Source of the DNA: Nocardia salmonicida NBRC 13393
GTDB lineage: Bacteria; Actinomycetota; Actinomycetes; Mycobacteriales; Mycobacteriaceae
Length of the DNA: 64,000 nucleotides
NCBI RefSeq assembly: GCF_001613085.1
Contig: NZ_BDBR01000005.1
Coordinates: 310,001 to 374,000 of the forward strand
Direction: 5' to 3'
Of this stretch, positions 55,337 through 64,000 are shown in pieces (the first letter of the stretch is position 1; each line of letters begins with the position of its first letter). The translations under genes were made by a program, and so were the position numbers. The notes below the pieces were generated by a model. It searched no databases, was not told the DNA's origin, and worked only from the letters and a program-made list of their open reading frames with translations.

Positions 55337-57325
55337 CTATCGCAGCGCGACCTCGACGCGATTGTCGTGGAAGACCGCGCCGCCTCCGTAGTCCGAATCA
55401 CGTTCGGCGATCGTGGCATTCACGGTCGCGCCGCCGGTGAACTTGGCCCAGCGACCTTTGGTCGTGCCCGCGACGCCGGGCCGGACCCGGTCCGATACCT
55501 CGGCGACGGCCTCGAAGGAACCGCGGGCGTTGGACACGATCACCGCGGCGCCATCGGCGATACCGCGTGCGGAGGCGTCGTCGGGATGCAGTGTGATGCT
55601 GGATTCGCCGGCGCGACGTCGCAATTCGGGGTTGGAGCCGAAGGTGGTGTTCAGGAAGTAGTGCGAGGCGGCGGAGATCAGCACCAGGCCCTCGCCGGGG
55701 TCGGCGGGCGGGGTGTAGGCCGGTAGCGCGTCGTGACCGGCCAGTTCCGCTCTGGCGGAGACGAACTGGAGCTTCCCCGCGGGAACCGGGCCTGCCTGTA
55801 CCTTCAGGAATCCGTCGGCCCTGAGACGTTCGAGGTCGTGGCCTTTCAGCAGTTGTCTGGCCAGTTCTTCGTCGGAGTCGTAGAGCGCGGGCTCGGTGAG
55901 ACCGAAGCGCCGCGAGAGTCGACGGAAAGTCTCTGTGGTGGAAAGGCATTCGCCGGGCGGCTCGACGGCCGGTTCGTTCCAGATCAGATAGAGGTGCCCG
56001 TAACCGGCGAGCACGTCGAGGTGTTCGGGCTGCATCGTGGCGGGCAGGACGATGTCGGCGTAGTCGACGGTGTCGGTCCCGAAGTGCTCGAGGACCACGG
56101 TGAACAGGTCTTCGCGGGACAGGCCCTCGATCACGCGACGTTGGTCGGGGTTCGAGCCGACCGGATTCGCCCCGATCACGAACAGCGCCTTGACCGGCGG
56201 ACCGTCGGTCTCGAGCAGGGCTTCGCCGAGCCGGGTCATCGACAGGGTGCGGACCGGTCGCGGCAGCAGGTCGTCGCGACGCAGCGCGGCCTCGTCGAGG
56301 CGGAAGTGCCCACTCGTCGAATAGTGCAGTCCCCCACCGGGTATCGCCCAGTCGCCGGTCACGCCGGGCAGGCAGCCGAGTACCCGCAGCGCCATACCGC
56401 CGCCCGCGTGTCGCTGCATACCTTGCGAGGCGCGGATTGCGGTCGGCCTGGTGCGGGCGATCCGCTCACCGAGCGCGACGATCTGTTCTTCCCGCAGGCC
56501 CGTGATCGCGGCGACGCGTTCGGGCGTGTATTCCTCGATACGGTCACGGAATTCGGGCCAGCCCTCGGTGTGCTCGGCGATGAATTCGGTGTCCTGCGCG
56601 TCCAGCGACACCACCACGTGCAGCAACCCGAGGGCCAGCGCCGCGTCGGTGCCGGGCAACGGCGCGAGGTGTTCGTCGCAGCGCTCGGAGGTCTTGGTGC
56701 GGATGGGGTCGATGGAGACCAGGTAGGCGCCGCTGTCCTGGATGAACTTCCACAGGTGGTGCCCGGAACTGAGCGGATTGGTGCCCCACAGCAGGATCAG
56801 CTTCGACTTCGCGAAGTCCTCGGGATCCATGCCGCCGGAGGTGCCGAGGGTGTAGCGAAGGCCCGCGCCGCCCGCGACCGAGCAGATGGTCGGCGCGTGG
56901 TGCGACGCGCCGAGCAGGTTGAACATCCTGCGCCCCGGAAAGCCTTCCAGCCCTTGGATATAGCCCAGGCTGCCGGTGCCGTGGAACGGCCAGACCGCCT
57001 CACCACCGAACTCGTCGATGATGCCGGTGACCCGGGTGGCGATCTCGTCGAGCGCGGTGTCCCAGCTGATCCGCTCGAACCGCCCCGACCCCTTCGGCCC
57101 GACCCGGCGCATCGGATACCTGAGCCGATCCGGCGCGCCGACCTGCTCGAGATAGCGGTTCACCTTCACGCACAGCGCACCGCGCGTGACCGGGTGTTGC
57201 TTGTTCCCTCGTAGCCCTGTGGCCACCCCGTCCTCGACGGTCACCACCCACGAGCACGCGTCGGGGCAGTCGAGCGGGCATGCACCGAGCACCTTCACCA
57301 AGCCATCATAGGTGGGATGAATCAC
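55337..57325 (-). CDS. molybdopterin-dependent oxidoreductase with N-terminal [4Fe-4S] motif
   Basis: A 662-residue member of the DMSO-reductase/formate-dehydrogenase superfamily. The cluster motif C16-x3-C20-x3-C24-x27-C52 is at the N-terminus, then molybdopterin-guanine-dinucleotide segments (WGTNPLSSGHHLW, IGANPVGSNPD, the C-terminal SITLHPDDASARGIADG domain). No Tat signal, so it is cytosolic. Substrate cannot be read off; the active-site ligand region (GMQRHAGGGMALR) has no Cys or Sec that I can see. GTG at 57325; GTG at 57298 is also possible. It lies between ipdC and fadA6, where M. tuberculosis has an unrelated reductase. Confidence 0.85.
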   Translation of the reverse strand: MIHPTYDGLVKVLGACPLDCPDACSWVVTVEDGVATGLRGNKQHPVTRGALCVKVNRYLEQVGAPDRLRYPMRRVGPKGSGRFERISWDTALDEIATRVTGIIDEFGGEAVWPFHGTGSLGYIQGLEGFPGRRMFNLLGASHHAPTICSVAGGAGLRYTLGTSGGMDPEDFAKSKLILLWGTNPLSSGHHLWKFIQDSGAYLVSIDPIRTKTSERCDEHLAPLPGTDAALALGLLHVVVSLDAQDTEFIAEHTEGWPEFRDRIEEYTPERVAAITGLREEQIVALGERIARTRPTAIRASQGMQRHAGGGMALRVLGCLPGVTGDWAIPGGGLHYSTSGHFRLDEAALRRDDLLPRPVRTLSMTRLGEALLETDGPPVKALFVIGANPVGSNPDQRRVIEGLSREDLFTVVLEHFGTDTVDYADIVLPATMQPEHLDVLAGYGHLYLIWNEPAVEPPGECLSTTETFRRLSRRFGLTEPALYDSDEELARQLLKGHDLERLRADGFLKVQAGPVPAGKLQFVSARAELAGHDALPAYTPPADPGEGLVLISAASHYFLNTTFGSNPELRRRAGESSITLHPDDASARGIADGAAVIVSNARGSFEAVAEVSDRVRPGVAGTTKGRWAKFTGGATVNATIAERDSDYGGGAVFHDNRVEVALR

Positions 57326-57397
57326 CCTCGCCGAGACCGGAGGTGCCCGACACGCTGCGGCGCTGGGATGTGGCGACCCACTGGTGGTGAACGAAGA

Positions 57398-57428
57398 GTG
57401 GTCCCCGGCGAAATACGCCGAGGACCAC
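57398..57428 (-). terminator. terminator hairpin after fadA6
   Basis: GTGGTCCCCGGCG (57398-57410) and CGCCGAGGACCAC (57416-57428) pair with one mismatch, 19 nt past the fadA6 stop on the minus strand. Confidence 0.65.
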
Positions 57429-57447
57429 CACTTTTCGTAGTGCGGAG

Positions 57448-58647
<1,200 letters not shown>

Positions 58648-58657
58648 GTTGGAACTC

Positions 58658-59278
58658 CTATTTCGCGGTGCCCTCGGGCACGGTCAGCCCGTCGAGCACG
58701 ATGGTGAGATATTGCTGAGCAAGGGTTTGCACGGTGATCGGGCCACCGGGGGTGTACCAGCGCACCGCGACCCACACGGTGTCGCGCAGGAAGCGGAAGG
58801 CCAGTTCCACATCGAGTTCGGCACGGAAGCTGCCGTCGGCGACGCCGGCGGCGAGCACGCGGTGCCACAGCTCGCGGAACTCGGTGTTGAAGTCGCGGAT
58901 GTAACCGAAGCGCTCGACATCGCGCAGGTTCTTCGCCTCGGCCTGGTAGATCGCGACGGCGGCGTGATGCCGGTCGAACGACTCGTAGGAGGCGATCACC
59001 AAGGACTCCAACGTGTCTCGCGAGCTCAGGCCGGCGGCCGCGATCTCGCGGTAGCGGCCGAACAGGTCGTCGAGGAAGCCGCGCAGGATCTCGTCGACCA
59101 TCGATTCCTTGGAATCGAAGTGGTGGTAGAGGCTGCCGGAGAGGATGCCCGCCGAGTCGGCGATGTCGCGCACCGTGGTGGCACGCAGTCCACGTTCGGC
59201 GAACAGGTCGGCGGCGAGACCGAGCAGTTCAGCGCGGCGGGTGCGTTTCACGGTGTCGGGTGCGGTCACACCCGTCAT
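58658..59278 (-). CDS. kstR2: TetR-family repressor KstR2
   Basis: A 206-residue TetR regulator: HTH at about 15-58 (LAADLFAERGLRATTVRDIADSAGILSGSLYHHFDSKESM), then a ligand domain ending VLDGLTVPEG. Position between ipdF and fadA6 matches Rv3557c. KstR2 represses the ring C/D regulon and is released by HIP-CoA, the FadD3 product. ATG at 59278 is chosen because a longer frame would run into the operator at 59285-59298, which overlaps the promoter. Confidence 0.93.
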   Translation of the reverse strand: MTGVTAPDTVKRTRRAELLGLAADLFAERGLRATTVRDIADSAGILSGSLYHHFDSKESMVDEILRGFLDDLFGRYREIAAAGLSSRDTLESLVIASYESFDRHHAAVAIYQAEAKNLRDVERFGYIRDFNTEFRELWHRVLAAGVADGSFRAELDVELAFRFLRDTVWVAVRWYTPGGPITVQTLAQQYLTIVLDGLTVPEGTAK

Positions 59279-59284
59279 CGTACA

Positions 59285-59298
59285 ACCAAGCACTTGCT
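59285..59298. promoter_or_regulatory. KstR2-type operator upstream of kstR2
   Basis: ACCAAGCACTTGCT is a full match to AnCAAGnnCTTGnT, 6 nt upstream of the kstR2 start codon, in the 46-nt gap after ipdF. Indicates autoregulation. Confidence 0.85.
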
Positions 59299-59324
59299 TG
59301 GTTCAGGGTTACCCGCCACGGCGA

Positions 59325-60131
59325 TCATGCGCGCTGACTGCTCACCGAGACAACCTCGCCGGTCAGATACGAGGTGTAGTCACTGGCCAGCATGGCGATC
59401 GTCGCCGCTACTTCCCACGGTTCGGCGGCGCGACCGAAGGCCTCGCGCTCGCTGAGCGAGTCGAGCAACTCGGCCGAGCTCACCTTGTCGAGGAACGGAT
59501 GACGGGCGATGCTCGGCGCGACGGCATTGATCCGCACGCCGAATTCGGCGCCTTCGACCGCGCTGCACCTGGTCAGCGCCATCACGCCCGCTTTCGCGGC
59601 CGCGTAGTGCGCCTGGCCGTGCTGGGCACGCCAGCCCAGCACCGAGGCATTGTTGACGATCACGCCGCCGTGGCCCGCGCCACGGAAGTAGCCGAGAGCG
59701 GCCCGGGTGCAACGGAACGTGCCGGTGAGGGTGATGTCGAGAACCTGGTCCCACTGCTCGTCGGTCATGTCGACCACCGGGGTCTCACCGCCGAGGCCGG
59801 CGTTGTTGACCATGATGTCGATCCGGCCGAGTTCCTCGGCGGCCGCGCTGATCAGCTGGTTGACCTGCCCGGTGGCGCGGACGTCGCACACCACGGCACC
59901 GACCGTGCGCTCCGGGAAATCCTTCGAGAGCAGCTCGGCGGTTTCGGTCAACCGCCGTTCGTGCCAATCGGAGACGACGACATCGGCGCCTTCCTGGAGA
60001 AGCCTGCGCGCGGTGGACGAACCGATACCGGTGCCCGCCGCCGCGGTGATCACGGCCTTGCGGCCGGTCAGCAGGCCGTGCCCGGGGATCGGCGCCGGAG
60101 CGACCGACAGCGGGGAATTCTGCTCGGTCAC
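59325..60131 (-). CDS. ipdF: short-chain dehydrogenase IpdF
   Basis: A 268-residue SDR: AAAGTGIG replaces the common TGxxxGxG, as in IpdF-type proteins; NNAGLGG, NNASVLG and YAAAKAG provide the remaining signature. Position downstream of fadE30 matches Rv3559c. IpdF oxidises the 5-hydroxyl of 5-OH-HIP-CoA to the ketone. GTG at 60131 overlaps the fadE30 stop by 4 nt; the longer frame to 60245 is shadow sequence of fadE30. Confidence 0.9.
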   Translation of the reverse strand: MTEQNSPLSVAPAPIPGHGLLTGRKAVITAAAGTGIGSSTARRLLQEGADVVVSDWHERRLTETAELLSKDFPERTVGAVVCDVRATGQVNQLISAAAEELGRIDIMVNNAGLGGETPVVDMTDEQWDQVLDITLTGTFRCTRAALGYFRGAGHGGVIVNNASVLGWRAQHGQAHYAAAKAGVMALTRCSAVEGAEFGVRINAVAPSIARHPFLDKVSSAELLDSLSEREAFGRAAEPWEVAATIAMLASDYTSYLTGEVVSVSSQRA

Positions 60132-61309
60132 GGGCGCGCCTCTCGCGGCAGACCGAGCACCCGCTCGGCGATGATGTTGCGCTGCACTTCGTTCGAACCT
60201 CCATAGATCGTGTCGGCGCGGCTGAACAGGTACAGCCGCTGCCATGCGGTCATGTCGTCGGGGCCGGTGAGCAGGCCCACCGCGCCTTGCACGGCCATCG
60301 CCAGTTCACCGAGGTCGCGATGCCAGTTGCCCCACAACAACTTCGACACGGAGGCCCCGCCCGCGTCGTCGTGGTCCTCGCTCATGGTGCGCAGCGCGTG
60401 CGCGCGCAGCACCCGCAGTCCCACCCAGGCGCGATCGAGGCGATCAGCGATCAGCGGGTCGTCGGCGGCGCCGGTGCGCCGGGCCAGGTCTTCGATGTCG
60501 GAGAGTTCACGCGCGAAGCGGATCTGCTGGCCGAGGGTGGAGATGCCGCGCTCGAAGGTGAGCGTGCCCATCGCGATTCGCCAGCCGTCGCCCGGCGCGC
60601 CGACCACCAGGTCCGCGTCGGTGACGGCATCGTCGAAGAAGACCTCGTTGAATTCGGAGGTGCCGGTGAGCTGTTCGATCGGCCGCACTTCGATGCCCGG
60701 CTGGTTCATCGGGACCAGCAGATAGGACAGGCCCTTGTGACGGCTCGAGCCGCGCTCGGTGCGGGCGATGACGAAGCACCAGTCGGCGACGTGCGCGAGC
60801 GAGGTCCAGATCTTCTGGCCGTTGATCACCCACTTGTCGCCGTCGAGGCGCGCGGTCGTCACGACGGCGGCCAGGTCGGAGCCGGCGCCGGGCTCGGAAT
60901 AGCCCTGGCACCACAGTTCGCCGACCGAGCGCACGCCCGGCAGGAAGCGCTTCTTCTGCTCATCGGTACCGAAGGCGAGCACGGTGGGGCCGAGCAGTTC
61001 CTCGCCCACATGCGAGACCCGAGCGGGCGCGTCGGCCTTGGCGTATTCCTCGTGGAAGATCACCTGCTGACGCACGCTGGCGCCGCGACCGCCGTATTCG
61101 ACCGGCCAGCCGAGGCAGGTCCAGCCCGCCGCGGCGAGGTGTCGGTCCCACGCCAATCGCTCTTCGAAGAATTCGTGCTCGCGGCCGGGTCCACCGGTGC
61201 CGCGCAGGTCAGCGAACTCGCCCGAAAGATTCTCGGCGAGCCAATCGCGTATTTCCGCGCGAAACTCCGCGTCGGAAGTCGCGGTATCGGAATCTGAGGT
61301 CTGGATCAC
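60128..61309 (-). CDS. fadE30: acyl-CoA dehydrogenase FadE30
   Basis: A 393-residue acyl-CoA dehydrogenase: FAD/substrate motif GYSEPGAGSDLA, NGQKIWTS, and the C-terminal IYGGSNEVQRNIIAERVLGLP. As in the FadE26 type, Gly stands where MCAD has its base, and FERGIS supplies a likely alternative Glu. Matches Rv3560c, which desaturates HIP-CoA-derived esters. GTG at 61309 follows GAGGTGG. Divergent from fadD3 across a KstR2 box. Confidence 0.92.
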   Translation of the reverse strand: MIQTSDSDTATSDAEFRAEIRDWLAENLSGEFADLRGTGGPGREHEFFEERLAWDRHLAAAGWTCLGWPVEYGGRGASVRQQVIFHEEYAKADAPARVSHVGEELLGPTVLAFGTDEQKKRFLPGVRSVGELWCQGYSEPGAGSDLAAVVTTARLDGDKWVINGQKIWTSLAHVADWCFVIARTERGSSRHKGLSYLLVPMNQPGIEVRPIEQLTGTSEFNEVFFDDAVTDADLVVGAPGDGWRIAMGTLTFERGISTLGQQIRFARELSDIEDLARRTGAADDPLIADRLDRAWVGLRVLRAHALRTMSEDHDDAGGASVSKLLWGNWHRDLGELAMAVQGAVGLLTGPDDMTAWQRLYLFSRADTIYGGSNEVQRNIIAERVLGLPREARP

Positions 61310-61331
61310 GCCCACCTCGGTAGGATAACCT

Positions 61332-61345
61332 ACCAAGCACTTGCT
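61332..61345. promoter_or_regulatory. KstR2-type operator between fadE30 and fadD3
   Basis: ACCAAGCACTTGCT is a full consensus match and is identical to the kstR2 operator. Probably controls both divergent units. Confidence 0.85.
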
Positions 61346-61394
61346 TTGTTAGCTGCTTCGGAAGAACAGCGAACCGCACAACGGTGAGGACCCC

Positions 61395-62956
<1,562 letters not shown>

Positions 62957-62960
<4 letters not shown>

Positions 62961-63832
62961 GTCCCGAAACCGAGGCCGAGGTCGTCACCTATGAGGTGCG
63001 TGGACCGGTCGCCGTCGTCACCATGAACCGGCCCGACTTCCGCAACGCGCAGAACTCGAAGATGACCTACGCCCTCGACGCCGCCTTCGTGCGGGCCGTC
63101 GAGGATCCCGAGGTCAAGGTGATCGTCTTGGCGGGCAACGGGAAACACTTCAGCGCCGGGCACGACATCGGCACGCCGGGTCGCGACCACGATGCGCACT
63201 ACGAGAACAAGGCCGCGCTGTGGTGGGACCACCTCGACCGCCTCGGCGGCGATCAGCGGTTCGCGCGCGAGTCCGAGGTGTATCTCGGCATGTGCAGGCG
63301 CTGGCGGGAAATCCCCAAGCCGATGGTGGCGATGGTGCAGGGCGCGTGCATCGCGGGCGGGCTCATGCTGGCCTGGGTGTGCGATCTGATCGTCTGCTCC
63401 GACGACGCGTTCTTCTCCGATCCGGTGGTCCGGATGGGCATTCCGGGCGTGGAGTACTTCGCGCATCCGTGGGTGATGGGTCCGCGCGCGGCCAAGGAGT
63501 TCCTGTTCACCGGTGACCGGTTCGGGGCGGCGCAGGCCAAGGAGTGGGGCATGGTCAACCGGGTCGTGCCGCGCGACGAGCTCGAGGCCGAGGTGATGGG
63601 CCTGGCCGAGAAGATCTCCGCCATGCCGCAATTCGGGCTCGCGCTCACCAAGAAGGCTGTCAACCAGGCCGAGGATCTGATGGGCATGCGCTCCGGCATG
63701 GACTCTGTCTTCGGCCTGCATCATTTCGCACACGCGCACAATGCCGAGGTCGGCGCCGATTCGCTCGGCGGGATGAACGCCCGCTCGATGAAGGGCGCCG
63801 CCACCTCCGCCGAACAGAACGGGACGAAGTAA
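62957..63832 (+). CDS. enoyl-CoA hydratase/isomerase family protein between fadD3 and fadE31
   Basis: A 291-residue crotonase-fold protein: NRPDFRNAQNSKM, oxyanion loop AGNGKHFSAGHDIGTPG (about 59-75), then a roughly 25-residue insertion (DHDAHYENKAALWWDHLDRLGGD) and QGACIAGGLMLAWVCDLIV. The insertion and long C-terminus are like EchA13-type proteins. M. tuberculosis has no such gene between fadD3 and fadE31, so this is an extra step or a substitute enzyme. GTG overlaps the fadD3 stop; 1 nt separates it from fadE31. Confidence 0.85.
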
Positions 63833-64000
63833 GTGGATCTCGAGATCGACCCGGCTGCCCGGGAATTCCAGCTGGAGGTGCGCGAGTTCCTCGCCGCCAA
63901 TGTTCCCGCCGAACCATTGCCGTCGATGGACACGGCGGAAGGATTTGCCGCGCACCGGGAATGGGAGGCGAAGCTGGCGCAGGCGCGGCTGTCCGCCGTC
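63833..64000 (+). CDS. fadE31: acyl-CoA dehydrogenase FadE31, N-terminal part (cut by window end)
   Basis: The first 56 codons only, starting with GTG at 63833 directly after the TAA of the upstream gene. The sequence (DLEIDPAAREFQLEVREFLAAN, HREWEAKLAQARLSAV) is the N-terminal helical domain of an acyl-CoA dehydrogenase. Order fadD3-(echA)-fadE indicates FadE31 (Rv3562), which works with FadE32 on ring C/D-derived CoA esters. Identity rests mainly on context. Confidence 0.75.
   Translation, partial: MDLEIDPAAREFQLEVREFLAANVPAEPLPSMDTAEGFAAHREWEAKLAQARLSAV

Noticed and set aside
55733..57214. 493-codon plus-strand frame opposite the molybdopterin oxidoreductase
   Set aside because: The minus strand carries the [4Fe-4S] cysteine motif and MGD domains; the plus-strand product is Arg/Gly/Asp-rich noise.

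Overview
The window is high-GC actinobacterial DNA. Gene content and order match the cholesterol-catabolism region of mycolic-acid bacteria, and a Nocardia chromosome is most likely (Rhodococcus is second). Evidence is a type VII secretion cassette with EspG, a complete mce4 transporter operon, PhoPR next to otsA and mce4, and steroid genes in the order known from M. tuberculosis Rv3489-Rv3562. Assignments rest on remembered family sequences and motifs read by eye; no search was run.

Layout. 1-2311: end of a type VII secretion substrate pair plus its EspG chaperone. 2410-7269: accessory genes (DUF6069-like membrane protein, PLP desulfhydrase/deaminase, YCII protein plus ECF42-type sigma factor, tRNA-Thr, orphan MbtH, hydrolase). 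7444-11393: small Rv3489-like protein, otsA, phoP, phoR. 11395-21405 (minus): ten-gene mce4 operon yrbE4A-yrbE4B-mce4A-F-two Mas proteins. 21731-25364: hsd4A, ferredoxin, fadE26-fadE27. 25444-32116: insertion of a TetR/FAD-monooxygenase pair, a full-length DnaE1-type polymerase and a LysR regulator. 32047-45941: side-chain degradation genes fadD19/echA19, a second CoA ligase, F420-type oxidoreductases, DUF35-ltp4-ltp3-oxidoreductase-SnoaL operon, cyp125/fadA5, plus an inserted SigG-type sigma factor with a VOC protein. 46036-49531: a non-steroid island with an EspR-like HTH regulator converging on a repeat-rich surface protein, an ImmA/IrrE-type metalloprotease and a multi-pass membrane protein. 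49734-64000: ring C/D degradation genes (two SDRs, echA20-ipdA-ipdB-ipdC, a molybdopterin oxidoreductase, fadA6-kstR2, ipdF-fadE30, fadD3-echA-fadE31).

How it works together. Mce4 imports cholesterol; CYP125, FadD19, FadE26/27, EchA19, Hsd4A, Ltp3/4 and FadA5 oxidise, activate and shorten the side chain; FadD3, FadE30, IpdF, IpdC, EchA20, IpdAB and FadA6 dismantle rings C and D. Eight KstR-type boxes (TnnAACnnGTTnnA) lie before the side-chain and uptake units, and three KstR2-type boxes (AnCAAGnnCTTGnT) before the ring C/D units, so the two halves have separate control. kstR itself, the ring A/B genes and the igr operon are not in the window.

Most interesting beyond the known pathway: the 46-49.5 kb island with its tandem-palindrome operator and minisatellite surface protein; a 28-bp promoter shared by the ECF42/YCII operon and a DUF6069-like gene; a PhoP box in front of phoP; a four-copy TetR-type operator; and a second-locus-like DnaE1 polymerase inside the steroid cluster.
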